In this document: positions 1 to 8,753 of the stretch, piece after piece
How positions within the stretch are numbered: the first letter of the stretch is position 1
How the letters are laid out: the number at the start of each line of letters is the position of its first letter
From: Bacteroidota bacterium
GTDB lineage: Bacteria; Bacteroidota; Bacteroidia; Chitinophagales; Chitinophagaceae
Length of the DNA stretch: 37,822 nucleotides
Assembly: GCA_013286305.1 (NCBI GenBank)
Contig: JABDFW010000025.1
Span: forward strand, 1-37,822
Direction of reading: 5' to 3'
The notes under the pieces: model-generated
Databases searched by the model: none
The model's input: the letters and a program-made list of their open reading frames with translations, nothing else
What the model was told of the DNA's origin: nothing
Translations under genes and position numbers: made by a program

Positions 1-29
1 CAGGCGATACTACAGATGCCGGCTATCCC

Positions 30-2789
30 TTGCACATCGTGCTTTTCAGTGCAGACAAACAGTTTAACCCGGCGTTTATTGAAGGTTTATACCAGGATTT
101 TTTAAAAAACCCTGAAAGTGTTGATACTGAGCTGAAAAAGTTTTTTGAGGGCTTTGATTTTGCCATTTCAAGCCATGCCGTAAATGGCAATGGAACTGCA
201 ACCGCAGCAGTAAAGCCTGCAGCCGCCGCTGATATAGATTGGATGCGTGAAATACGTGTCTATCGCCTTATTCTCGGTTATCGTAACAAAGGCCACCTTA
301 TTGCCAAAACCAACCCGATACGTGAAAGGAAAGACCGCGGCGCCAATCTTGACCTCGGCTTTTTTGGACTGAGCGAAGATGACCTGGATAAAACATATAA
401 TGCCGGCAACCTTATCGGCCTGGGCGCCACCACTTTAAGAAATATTCTTACCCATCTGCAAAACTGCTATGCGTCGCATGTAGGTATTGAGTTTAAATAT
501 ATCAGCGATCAAAAAAGGGTTGACTGGCTTACCAACGAAATGGAGCGAAAATTCACCAACCCGCTGCCGATTGAAAAAAAGAAACGCATACTTGAGAAGT
601 TGAACGAGGGAGTGATGTTTGAAAAATTCCTTCACACAAAATATATTGGCCAGAAAAGATTTTCACTGGAAGGTGGCGAAACAACCATCGCAGCTTTGGA
701 TGCCATTATAAATATTGCTGCTGAATATGATGTGCACGAAGTTGTGATTGGCATGGCCCACAGGGGGCGTTTAAATATACTGGCCAACATTATGGGCAAA
801 ACGTATGCGCAAATATTCAGTGAGTTTGAAGGTACAGCCAAACTTGACCAAACCATGGGTAGCGGCGATGTTAAATACCACATGGGTTATGGCAGCGAAA
901 TTACCACTACAGGCGGCAAATCCGTTCACCTTAAGTTAATGCCCAACCCCTCCCATCTTGAAGCAGTTGACCCTGTTGTAGTTGGCTTTGCAAGGGCGAA
1001 AGCGGATATTTTATACCAAAGCGATTTTGATAAGATATTACCCATACTCATTCACGGCGATGCTTCCCTTGCCGGGCAGGGGATTGTGTATGAAGTAATA
1101 CAAATGAGCGACCTGGATGGTTATTATACCGGTGGTACCCTCCATTTTGTTATCAACAACCAAATTGGCTTTACCACCGATTTTGAAGATGCCCGCAGCT
1201 CTGATTATTGTACCTCGCTTGCGGCTACTGTACATGCTCCCGTGCTTCATGTTAACGGCGATGACCCGGAGGCTGTTATAAAATGCGTTGAAATTGCAAC
1301 GCGCTACCGCCAGGAATTTAATAATGATATTTTTATTGACATGGTATGCTACCGCAGGCATGGGCACAATGAAGGGGATGACCCCAAATTTACCCAGCCT
1401 ATATTGTATGGCCTGATTGAAAAACATCCAAACCCAAGGGAGGTTTATACCAGCTACCTTATAGAAAATGGCGAAGCTGATGCAGCGGAAATGGCAAAGG
1501 ACATGGAAAAGAAATTTTGGGCTGGCCTGCAGGAACGCTTAGATGAGGTAAAACAACACCCGCTGCCTTACACATACCAGCCACCCGAAATAGCGTGGAA
1601 AAGCCTGCGCAAAGCCACTGAAACAGATTTTGACCGTTCACCTGTAACAGCCATCAGCGAAGCGAACTTTAAAAAAGTTTTTAACGCGATGATGACATGG
1701 CCGCAGGGCTTCACGCCTATAAAAAAAATAGAAAAGATATTACAGGATAAGGTAAAACTTTTTAATACCGAGAACAAAGTTGATTGGGCAACGGGGGAAT
1801 TAATGGCTTATGGAACCTTGCTGCTGGATGGCAACGATGTGCGTATGAGCGGGCAGGATGTACAGCGCGGTACCTTCTCCCACCGCCATGCGGTATTACG
1901 GGATGAAAACACCGACAAATACTATAACCGGCTTAGCAATATAGAAGGGGCAAAAGGGCAATTCAGAATATATAATTCGCTTTTAAGCGAATACGGCGTA
2001 TTGGGTTTTGAATATGGGTATGCAATGGCAAACCCCAATGGCCTTGTATTGTGGGAAGCCCAGTTTGGTGATTTTTGCAATGGCGCCCAAACAATGATAG
2101 ATCAGTTTGTTGCCGCCGGTGAACAAAAATGGAACCGTATGAACGGTGTTGTACTGCTGTTGCCGCATGGTTACGAAGGCCAGGGCCCTGAGCACAGCAG
2201 CGCCCGCATGGAGCGTTTTTTACAAATGTGCGCCGAATTAAACCTTATTATTACCAATATAACTATGGCTGCTAATTTCTTTCATGCGATGAGAAGGCAG
2301 TTAGCATGGCCGTTCCGCAAACCGCTGGTAAATTTTTCGCCAAAGGCAAATCTTCGCCACCCCGGCAGTTATAGCAGTTTAAGTGAATTTACTTCAGGTG
2401 GTTTTAAAGAAGTGATTGAAGATAATTTTGCAACTGATGCAGCACAGGTAAAGAAAGTATTATTGTGCAGCGGTAAATTGTATTTTGACCTGGCTGAAAA
2501 ACAACTAAAGGATAACAGGAAAGACGTTGCTATAATACGCCTGGAACAAATATATCCCCTGCCTGTAAAACAATTGGAAAGCCTTTATAAAAAATATAAT
2601 AAATCGGTTTGGTTTTGGGTGCAGGAAGAGCCATTGAATATGGGCGCGGCATCATTTTTACAAACAAACCTGAAACAACTTAATTATGGCGTAATAAGCA
2701 GGAATGCCAGTGCTTCTACGGCAACAGGATATTCTAAGGTGCACAAACAGGAACAGGATGAAATTATTGAAACCGCCTTCAGTATTTAG
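30..2789 (+). CDS. sucA: 2-oxoglutarate dehydrogenase E1 component
   Basis: Thiamine-diphosphate E1 of the 2-oxoglutarate dehydrogenase complex, which decarboxylates 2-oxoglutarate in the TCA cycle. The roughly 919-residue length is normal for the family. Visible in order: an N-terminal E2-docking-type segment (FIEGLYQDFLKNPESVD, about residues 16-32), the substrate-site motif MAHRGRLN (His about 244), the ThDP motif GDAS with NNQIGF (Asp about 344, Asn 376-377), a transketolase-like pyrimidine domain (about 590-790) and the OxoGdeHyase C-terminal domain. The start is unsure. The frame is open to the left edge, TTG at 30 and GTG at 39 are the only nearby candidates, and neither has a clear ribosome site, so the true start may lie outside the window. 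The partner E2 gene sucB follows after an intervening MNT/HEPN pair. Confidence 0.95.
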   Translation: MHIVLFSADKQFNPAFIEGLYQDFLKNPESVDTELKKFFEGFDFAISSHAVNGNGTATAAVKPAAAADIDWMREIRVYRLILGYRNKGHLIAKTNPIRERKDRGANLDLGFFGLSEDDLDKTYNAGNLIGLGATTLRNILTHLQNCYASHVGIEFKYISDQKRVDWLTNEMERKFTNPLPIEKKKRILEKLNEGVMFEKFLHTKYIGQKRFSLEGGETTIAALDAIINIAAEYDVHEVVIGMAHRGRLNILANIMGKTYAQIFSEFEGTAKLDQTMGSGDVKYHMGYGSEITTTGGKSVHLKLMPNPSHLEAVDPVVVGFARAKADILYQSDFDKILPILIHGDASLAGQGIVYEVIQMSDLDGYYTGGTLHFVINNQIGFTTDFEDARSSDYCTSLAATVHAPVLHVNGDDPEAVIKCVEIATRYRQEFNNDIFIDMVCYRRHGHNEGDDPKFTQPILYGLIEKHPNPREVYTSYLIENGEADAAEMAKDMEKKFWAGLQERLDEVKQHPLPYTYQPPEIAWKSLRKATETDFDRSPVTAISEANFKKVFNAMMTWPQGFTPIKKIEKILQDKVKLFNTENKVDWATGELMAYGTLLLDGNDVRMSGQDVQRGTFSHRHAVLRDENTDKYYNRLSNIEGAKGQFRIYNSLLSEYGVLGFEYGYAMANPNGLVLWEAQFGDFCNGAQTMIDQFVAAGEQKWNRMNGVVLLLPHGYEGQGPEHSSARMERFLQMCAELNLIITNITMAANFFHAMRRQLAWPFRKPLVNFSPKANLRHPGSYSSLSEFTSGGFKEVIEDNFATDAAQVKKVLLCSGKLYFDLAEKQLKDNRKDVAIIRLEQIYPLPVKQLESLYKKYNKSVWFWVQEEPLNMGAASFLQTNLKQLNYGVISRNASASTATGYSKVHKQEQDEIIETAFSI

Positions 2790-2840
2790 CATTGTGGCCT
2801 GCACAGGAATAAAAAGAATAACGGATATTTGAATAATAAT

Positions 2841-3158
2841 ATGAATGTTACCGACGAAATATTGGCGCACAAAGTAAAAGACAGCCTTCTCTCTATTGAC
2901 AAGGATGCGGAGGTCATTTTGTTTGGCTCCAGGGCAAGGGGCGATGCCAGGGCCGATAGTGATTGGGACTTTTTATTTTTAACGTCATTACCCGTAACCA
3001 ATTCTTTGAGGCACACAGTAGTGGAAAAAATGCTTGATGTTGAATTGGAGGAAAACCTAGTGTTACAGGTAATACCGAGGAATAAAACAGATTGGGAAAC
3101 CAGGTACCCAGGCACACCTTTCTATTTAAATATTAAAGACGAAGGTATAGGGATATGA
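2841..3158 (+). CDS. MNT-family nucleotidyltransferase (MntA-type antitoxin candidate)
   Basis: Minimal nucleotidyltransferase of about 105 residues. The motif GSRARGDARADSDWD fits the GSx10DxD metal and nucleotide site of the DNA polymerase beta-like (MNT) fold. In characterised HEPN-MNT systems the MNT protein neutralises its HEPN partner by AMPylating it. Here the stop overlaps the next gene's start (ATGA), and that gene encodes a HEPN-like protein, which supports the pairing. I chose the ATG at 2841 over the TTG at 2829. The gene begins about 50 nt after sucA and is probably co-transcribed with it. Function as an antitoxin is inferred from family and context. Confidence 0.85.
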   Translation: MNVTDEILAHKVKDSLLSIDKDAEVILFGSRARGDARADSDWDFLFLTSLPVTNSLRHTVVEKMLDVELEENLVLQVIPRNKTDWETRYPGTPFYLNIKDEGIGI

Positions 3159-3550
3159 ATAGTGACAATAGCGACAGGGATATTGTAAAGCATTATATAG
3201 AAAAGTCATTAAGAACTTTTGAAGACGCAAAGCTTCTGGCAAATATTCAAAGCTGGGACTCATGCGTTAACAGGTTATATTACAGTTGTTTTTATATTGT
3301 GCTTGCTCTCCTAATCCTAAAACTAACCAAACGGCCTAAAACACATGCAGGCACAAAAAACCTGTTTAATGAACATTTTGTAAAAACAGGTATTCTTAAC
3401 AAGCAAACTGCCGCATTTTATTCAGAATTAATGGAAAAAAGGGGAGAAAGTGACTATGACGATTTTCAAATTTTAACAGCAGAAGATGTTTTGCCATTAA
3501 TTTCGCAGGCGGAAGAGTTTATCATTACCATACAGAAACTTATTTTATAA
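3155..3550 (+). CDS. HEPN-domain protein (PF05168/UPF0332-like), partner of MNT
   Basis: 131-residue, mostly helical protein. The pattern [14 protein letters not shown] (about residues 40-53) followed by RPKTHAG (60-66) and a C-terminal RGESDYDDF is typical of HEPN proteins encoded beside MNT genes. The canonical RNase motif Rx4-6H is not clear: the nearest is R60-x3-H64. Nuclease activity is therefore uncertain, and it may be a substrate-binding or inactive HEPN. Translation is coupled to the upstream MNT gene by a 4-nt overlap. sucB starts 25 nt downstream, so the pair sits inside the sucAB operon. Confidence 0.8.
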   Translation: MNSDNSDRDIVKHYIEKSLRTFEDAKLLANIQSWDSCVNRLYYSCFYIVLALLILKLTKRPKTHAGTKNLFNEHFVKTGILNKQTAAFYSELMEKRGESDYDDFQILTAEDVLPLISQAEEFIITIQKLIL

Positions 3551-3575
3551 GCATACAGGCGTTAAAAGACTTTTT

Positions 3576-4823
3576 ATGATCGAGATTAAAGTTCCATCGG
3601 TTGGCGAATCTATCAATGAAGTAACGTTATTAAAGTGGACGAAGAAAGACGGCGATTATGTTGACCGCGATGAAGTGCTTGCAGAATTAGAAAGTGAAAA
3701 AGCGACCTTTGAAGTTAATGCAGAACAGGCTGGTGTTTTAAAAAGGATTGCCAAAGAAGGCGATACGCTCCAGATTGGTTCTGTATTGGCCAATATTGAC
3801 GATGCTGCGGCAAAACCTGCTGCTCCGGTTCAGGAAGCTGCCAAACCAGAAGCCCCTAAAGCAGAAGCGAAGCCTGCTGTTACAGTTTCACAGCCGGTAA
3901 CAACACAAGCGCCTGTAACAGCTGTTGCTAATGATGTAAAGGCTACACCGGTGGCTGCAGCTATTATTGCTGACAAAAAAGTTGACCCCACCTCTATTAC
4001 CGCAACGGGGCCAAGCGGCAAAATACTGAAACACGATGTTTTGGAAGCATTGTCCCACCCCGGCAAAAAAGCATTTGCAGGGCAAGACTTGTTTACCCGC
4101 AATGAACGCCGGGAGCGCATGAGCAACCTGCGCAAAACCATCAGCCGCAGACTGGTAGAATCAAAAAACACTACGGCGATGCTTACCACTTTTAACGAAG
4201 TGGATATGACCCGTATAATGGAAATAAGAAAAACACATAAGGATAAGTTTAAAGAAGCGCACGGTGTAAACCTTGGCTTTATGAGTTTTTTTGCAAAGGC
4301 CTGCTCTATAGCGCTTAGCGAATGGGCATCGGTAAACGCATATATTGATGGTGATGAACTGATCTATCACGATTACGTGGATATAAGCATTGCCGTAAGT
4401 ACACCACGCGGCTTAACAGTACCGGTTATACGCAATGTGGAAAGCCTTAGTATGGCTGATATTGAGAAGAAAGTAATTGAACTTGCAGGTAAAGCAAGAG
4501 AGAGCAAACTTACGGCGGAAGACCTGCAGGGTGGTACTTTCACCATAACCAATGGCGGCGTATTTGGCAGTTTGATGAGTACGCCAATTATCAATCTTCC
4601 GCAAAGCGCTATTCTCGGCATGCACAAAATACAGGATAGGCCGATGGCAATAAACGGGCAGGTGGTAATAAGGCCTATGATGTATGTTGCATTAAGCTAT
4701 GACCACCGTATTATTGACGGAAGAGAGAGCGTAAGCTATTTGGTAAGAGTGAAAGAACTGCTTGAAAACCCGGAGCTTTTATTATTTGGAAAAGACCCGG
4801 TTAAAACGCTGCTGGAGTTATAG
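3576..4823 (+). CDS. sucB: Dihydrolipoyllysine-residue succinyltransferase (E2 of OGDH complex)
   Basis: E2 core of the 2-oxoglutarate dehydrogenase complex; it transfers the succinyl group to CoA through a swinging lipoyl arm. Visible: a lipoyl domain at 1-77 with the modified lysine in ESEKATF (K42), an Ala/Pro-rich linker at about 78-135, a peripheral subunit-binding domain around [19 protein letters not shown] (about 140-160) and a catalytic domain with SYDHRIIDG (H377, D381) near the C-terminus. The 415-residue length is usual. The substrate assignment comes from neighbouring sucA. A terminator follows at 4923. Confidence 0.96.
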   Translation: MIEIKVPSVGESINEVTLLKWTKKDGDYVDRDEVLAELESEKATFEVNAEQAGVLKRIAKEGDTLQIGSVLANIDDAAAKPAAPVQEAAKPEAPKAEAKPAVTVSQPVTTQAPVTAVANDVKATPVAAAIIADKKVDPTSITATGPSGKILKHDVLEALSHPGKKAFAGQDLFTRNERRERMSNLRKTISRRLVESKNTTAMLTTFNEVDMTRIMEIRKTHKDKFKEAHGVNLGFMSFFAKACSIALSEWASVNAYIDGDELIYHDYVDISIAVSTPRGLTVPVIRNVESLSMADIEKKVIELAGKARESKLTAEDLQGGTFTITNGGVFGSLMSTPIINLPQSAILGMHKIQDRPMAINGQVVIRPMMYVALSYDHRIIDGRESVSYLVRVKELLENPELLLFGKDPVKTLLEL

Positions 4824-4843
4824 GGTTTGGGAGTTCCAGGAGC

Positions 4844-4912
4844 GAGTTTGAGAGTTTGATTGTTTGAGAGTTTGATTGTTCAAAAAGTTCACGTGTTCAC
4901 GAGTTCAGGAAG
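4844..4912. repeat. Composite dispersed repeat, (GTTTGA)n then (GTTCACG)n words
   Basis: Intergenic stretch after sucB built from reiterated words: gtttgagagtttga twice, then agttcacgtgttcacgagt. The same order of the two word types recurs at 21091-21160, between cysE and cysK. No coding potential is seen. It resembles the non-coding word repeats scattered through many Bacteroidota genomes; its function is unknown. Confidence 0.7.
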
Positions 4913-4922
4913 TTTATAATAT

Positions 4923-4952
4923 AAGGCGGTTGTAAAATACAATCGTCTTTTT
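4923..4952 (+). terminator. Intrinsic terminator of the sucA-sucB operon
   Basis: An 11-bp stem (aaggcggttgt at 4923-4933 with acaatcgtctt at 4939-4949, two G-U pairs) and loop aaaat, followed directly by a T run ending at 4952. It lies about 100 nt after the sucB stop on the same strand. Confidence 0.7.
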
Positions 4953-4963
4953 ACTTTAAAATA

Positions 4964-4975
4964 CCCCTTTAGGGG
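4964..4975. repeat. CCCCTTTAGGGG palindrome just before the rsmB-like gene
   Basis: Short perfect palindrome 11 nt upstream of the ATG at 4987. The same core recurs at 31286, 32291, 32396 (inverted) and 32465. It would form a small hairpin in the 5' leader. Confidence 0.55.
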
Positions 4976-4986
4976 CAGGGGGCGTA

Positions 4987-6165
4987 ATGCGTTTTCAATC
5001 TTACTTTAATACTGCAGTTGGTGTAATAAACGCATTCAAGGGCGATATACCGCTTGCCCATTACCTTAAACAATATTTTGCACAGCATAAAAAGCATGGC
5101 TCTAAAGACAGGAAGTATATCTCACACCTGTGCTATTGTTATTATCGTTTAGGCCATGCACTAAAAAGCATTTCGACTGAAGAACGGCTAAAAATCGCCT
5201 TGTTCCTATGCAATGATGTTATTGATGAATGGGCTGTTTTATTTAATGATGATTGGCTGAATAACCATAGCGCTTTGCTGGATGAAAGGATAGCTTTTAT
5301 AAAATCCCTTTACCCGTTCGATGTATTGGAAATCTTTCCATGGCAGACTGAATTAAGCGAAGGCATGGACACATATTCATTTGCAAGGTCACACCTAATA
5401 CAACCGGATCTTTTTCTGCGCATAAGGCCGGGTAACAAAAATATCGTGAGCGAAAAACTTAAACAGGCGCATATTGGTTTTAAAGAAGTAAGCAATTCCT
5501 GTTTTGCCTTACCAAACATCAGCAAGGTCGATACGCTGATTGGGTTGAATAAAGAAGCGGTAGTACAGGATTATTCATCTCAAAACATCCAGGTGTTTTT
5601 TGATAGCATAGGCGCTCAACACAATAGTCAAGCTAAACTATCTGTTTGGGATTGTTGCGCTGCAAGCGGCGGTAAATCAATATTGGCTTATGACATATTA
5701 CAAAATATTGAGCTAACAGTTTCCGATATACGCCCGTCCATCATACACAATCTCCAACAACGTTTTTCAGAGGCAGGCATAAAAAATTACAAAAGTTTTA
5801 TTGCTGACCTTACTGATGCAAAAACTTTAGCCGGCAATCAGCAATACGATGTAATTATTTGTGATGCGCCCTGCACAGGCAGCGGCACCTGGAGCCGGAC
5901 GCCTGAACAATTATATTTTTTTTCTGATGATAAAATGGAGCAATACGCTGCATTACAGAAAAAAATTGTACAAACTGTTGTTCCGCATATAAAAGAACAT
6001 GGTTATTTTTTATACATTACCTGCTCCGTATTTAAAAAAGAAAATGAAGAGATGGTTGCTTTTATTCAGCAGCAATACGGCTTTAGATTAGTACAAAAAG
6101 AACTATTGGTTGGATATGATAAAAAGGCCGATAGCATGTTTGGGGTATTGTTTGGGGGTAGCTGA
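4987..6165 (+). CDS. RsmB/NOP2-family RNA (cytosine-C5) methyltransferase
   Basis: SAM-dependent m5C methyltransferase of the NOL1/NOP2/Sun family, which modifies 16S rRNA or tRNA. 392 residues. Motif IV is DAPCTGSGTWSRTPEQ (C296) and motif VI is YITCSVFKKENE (C346). These are the two conserved cysteines of the family, the motif VI one being the expected nucleophile. The SAM-site segment WDCCAASGGKS is also present. The N-terminal roughly 170 residues are shorter and less clear than the NusB-like domain of E. coli RsmB, so the exact target is not assigned. The ATG sits just after a small palindrome. Confidence 0.88.
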   Translation: MRFQSYFNTAVGVINAFKGDIPLAHYLKQYFAQHKKHGSKDRKYISHLCYCYYRLGHALKSISTEERLKIALFLCNDVIDEWAVLFNDDWLNNHSALLDERIAFIKSLYPFDVLEIFPWQTELSEGMDTYSFARSHLIQPDLFLRIRPGNKNIVSEKLKQAHIGFKEVSNSCFALPNISKVDTLIGLNKEAVVQDYSSQNIQVFFDSIGAQHNSQAKLSVWDCCAASGGKSILAYDILQNIELTVSDIRPSIIHNLQQRFSEAGIKNYKSFIADLTDAKTLAGNQQYDVIICDAPCTGSGTWSRTPEQLYFFSDDKMEQYAALQKKIVQTVVPHIKEHGYFLYITCSVFKKENEEMVAFIQQQYGFRLVQKELLVGYDKKADSMFGVLFGGS

Positions 6166-6203
6166 AATTTTATTAGGATGAATAAAAAACATACCTTTAA
6201 GAT

Positions 6204-6431
6204 ATGAAAGATTTCTCAACATACATATCCATAGATGCAAGTGTACGTTTTGGGAAGCCTTGTATTAAAGGGACACGAATTGCAGTAGTTGATATTTTAC
6301 AATGGCTGGCTTCAGGAATGAGCCATGAACAAATAATGGAAGACTATCCTTCCTTAAAAGAAGATCACATACTTGCCGCTTTAGCTTTCGCTGCAAACAG
6401 GGAATCTATAATTAAAATGGTAGCTGCCTGA
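6204..6431 (+). CDS. DUF433 family antitoxin-type protein
   Basis: 75-residue protein with the typical DUF433 pattern: GKPCIKGTRIAVVDILQWLASGMS, then a helix-turn-helix-like PSLKEDHILAALAFAANRE. The family is usually encoded directly before a DUF5615 PIN-like gene and is regarded as the antitoxin and DNA-binding partner. Here only 2 nt separate it from such a gene. Role inferred from family and pairing. Confidence 0.85.
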   Translation: MKDFSTYISIDASVRFGKPCIKGTRIAVVDILQWLASGMSHEQIMEDYPSLKEDHILAALAFAANRESIIKMVAA

Positions 6432-6433
6432 CA

Positions 6434-6769
6434 ATGAACCTTTTACTTGATGCTAATATTTCCTGGCGCATGGTTGTTACGCTGAGAACGCATTTTACAA
6501 GTTGCTTCCATGTTGACAATATCGGTTTAGCCATCCCTGCAAAGGATGCTGATATTTGGCAATTCGCGTTGGCAAACAATTTGATTATTGTTACAAACGA
6601 TGAGGATTTTCTTAATTTCTCTAATTTAAAAGGCTTTCCCCCTAAAGTAATATTACTTAGAACAGGTAACCAAAGCACAGAGTTTATTGAAGACTTATTA
6701 ATCAAACACAAAAGTGATATAGAAGCTTTGGACAAGTCCCAGGAATTTGGCTTGCTCGAGATATATTAG
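6434..6769 (+). CDS. DUF5615 PIN-like protein (candidate toxin nuclease)
   Basis: 111 residues. It starts MNLLLDANISWRM (D6) and has KDADIWQFALANNLIIVTNDEDF with acidic residues D38, D40, D56 and D58. These are the positions expected to bind metal in PIN-like (Mut7-C/DUF5615) proteins. Forms a two-gene unit with the DUF433 gene upstream. Ribonuclease activity is a family-level expectation and is not shown by the sequence. It is convergent with the subtilase gene, whose stop is 30 nt away. Confidence 0.85.
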   Translation: MNLLLDANISWRMVVTLRTHFTSCFHVDNIGLAIPAKDADIWQFALANNLIIVTNDEDFLNFSNLKGFPPKVILLRTGNQSTEFIEDLLIKHKSDIEALDKSQEFGLLEIY

Positions 6770-6799
6770 CAGCACTATACTCAATTCTTTAAACCAGTG

Positions 6800-8743
6800 T
6801 TACCCCTTCAACACCTTAACCGTCTTCTTTTGTACCGGCCCTTCGTATTGAATAAAATACACACCTTTTGCCAAAGCAGCTGCATTAGTTACAGGGATGG
6901 TGTAAGTAGTATTTTGCGTAACATTTAATTGCTGCGATACAATTATTTTACCACTGGCATCTATCAGTCTTATAAACGCATTCCCTGTTTCGGGGGCTTT
7001 TAAATAAACGGTAAGTGTATTGGCAAATGGTACGGGGGCGGCTTCAAGCCAGTCATATAGCTGGATGCCATTTTTAGTTAGTGTAATCGTTCTTGTTGTC
7101 GTGCTGTCTTTATAAGTCAGCGTGTAGGTGCCGCCGGGCAATCCGTTAAGTGCAGTGAATGTTGTATCATACACTCCCTCCACTTCTGTTGTTAAATGTA
7201 TTGTTGCTACTACCGTTCCATTATTATCGCTTAAGGTTAATTGCACGGGGCCGTCAACCTGGCCAATAAGTGTAACATGAATAGTGTCTGTAAACGGGTT
7301 GGGGTTTGCAAACAGCCAGTCATTTCCAAACAAAGAATCATTCTGCATCTTCTTCAAAATAAGGTAAGCTGCACGCATGTTTGGAATACCATAACCGTAG
7401 TGGTTATCGGGGTTGTTATACCGGTCAGAGCTTTTATAAACAGCATCCAGGATGGTCATGTTATTGTATTGCGGAAATGCCTGCCATAAACAAGCAATAA
7501 GGCCATTGATATTGGGATTGGAAAAAGAAGTGCCATAGCCAAGCACAGGAACACCACCGGGACTAAAAACAGCAGTGCCCGAGCCGACAGAAACAATGTT
7601 TGGCTTTACCCTGCCCGGGTACCCATAACTGCTGAAAGAGGCTATTACCCCGCTTGTATCCACAGCGCCAACGGTGCAAACGCTGTCAGCATCTGCTGGA
7701 AAAATAATGTACTTCCAGCTATTGTTGCCTTCGTTACCGGCGCTATTGGTAACTATCATGCCTTTTTTGGCTGCATAGGTTGCACCTTTTGACACCATGG
7801 TGGTATTCTTATAAAAATCGGTATAGGTATGGTTAAAGGCCGGGTCGTCAAACTGGTTGTACCCAAGCGATGAGGTGATCATATCTGCCCCTGCGCTATC
7901 CGCAAATTCCGCACCTGCAACCCAGTTATGTTCTTCTATCGGGTATTCGCTTGCCGTATTCTCTGTTCTTATTAACCAAAAATCTGCTTTGGGTGCTGTG
8001 CCTACCATAACACCAGGAATATTGGCAGCAATGGTACTTAAACATTCCATCCCGTGCGGATCGTCTTCATTCACGCTAGTATCATACGCTACATAATCCT
8101 TCACTCCCAATATTTGGTTATTCGCTCTTATACTGTCGAAGGCTGACAGGGTTTGGTAATGATAAAACCCTGCATCAAGAAAGGTGATCGTCATTCCATT
8201 TCCGGTATATCCTTTATTATGCAAAAACTCACCATCGTGTATATGCACTTGTGCGTAAGTTGTGCCATAGTTAAGGGTATCGCCCTGTATGCCCTGTATG
8301 CCCTGTATAAATGCGGGGGAATTTATATGATCCGTTTCTTCATGAAATTTATTATAAACCGGTGCATCCTTGCGGGCGGTAAGGTTGCCCACTGCCTGTG
8401 TTTTTTTTACAAAGGGTAATGCACTTATAGCAGTTAAAGCAGCCTGGTCTGTTGTATAGATAAGAATATCGTTTAACCATTTGGATTGTACCAAGAAAGT
8501 AATATTACCCTGTGATAAAACACTTTGTATATAAACAGGATCAACAGGAAGATCTGTGCTGTCAATAGCGATATTATATTTTGTTCTTCGTGCAATTGCT
8601 TTGGCAGTAAGATAAGCAGAGGGGTTTGAAAGGCTGTAAGGTGAATTATTTTTATCGGTAAACTGTATAATGTATTTATTGTATTGGCCATGCGATACAG
8701 ATGCAAAACAAAACGCTGCTAATACCAATAAAAATATCTTCAT
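6800..8743 (-). CDS. Secreted subtilisin-like (S8) serine protease with T9SS sorting domain
   Basis: 647 residues. Signal peptide at 1-19 (ends ASVSHGQ), an inhibitor/propeptide-like region to about 130, and a peptidase S8 domain with the full triad: D190 (TFLDAGF), H230 (DDPHGMECLS) and S406 (GYGTSFSNP), plus oxyanion Asn337 (NSAGNEG). About 90 residues at the end form a type A T9SS sorting domain (about 562-647, ending GVYFIQYEGPVQKKTVKVLKG minus a few residues), so export across the outer membrane is expected. A threefold IQG repeat (residues 146-154) lies in the linker before the catalytic domain. The gene lies 10 nt downstream of the lipoprotein gene on the same strand, so the two may be co-transcribed. 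Confidence 0.93.
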   Translation of the reverse strand: MKIFLLVLAAFCFASVSHGQYNKYIIQFTDKNNSPYSLSNPSAYLTAKAIARRTKYNIAIDSTDLPVDPVYIQSVLSQGNITFLVQSKWLNDILIYTTDQAALTAISALPFVKKTQAVGNLTARKDAPVYNKFHEETDHINSPAFIQGIQGIQGDTLNYGTTYAQVHIHDGEFLHNKGYTGNGMTITFLDAGFYHYQTLSAFDSIRANNQILGVKDYVAYDTSVNEDDPHGMECLSTIAANIPGVMVGTAPKADFWLIRTENTASEYPIEEHNWVAGAEFADSAGADMITSSLGYNQFDDPAFNHTYTDFYKNTTMVSKGATYAAKKGMIVTNSAGNEGNNSWKYIIFPADADSVCTVGAVDTSGVIASFSSYGYPGRVKPNIVSVGSGTAVFSPGGVPVLGYGTSFSNPNINGLIACLWQAFPQYNNMTILDAVYKSSDRYNNPDNHYGYGIPNMRAAYLILKKMQNDSLFGNDWLFANPNPFTDTIHVTLIGQVDGPVQLTLSDNNGTVVATIHLTTEVEGVYDTTFTALNGLPGGTYTLTYKDSTTTRTITLTKNGIQLYDWLEAAPVPFANTLTVYLKAPETGNAFIRLIDASGKIIVSQQLNVTQNTTYTIPVTNAAALAKGVYFIQYEGPVQKKTVKVLKG

Positions 8744-8753
8744 GAAGGTTGAT

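Noticed and set aside
1038-1427. A 129-codon minus-strand ORF inside sucA
   Set aside because: Shadow of sucA; no start context and no motif.
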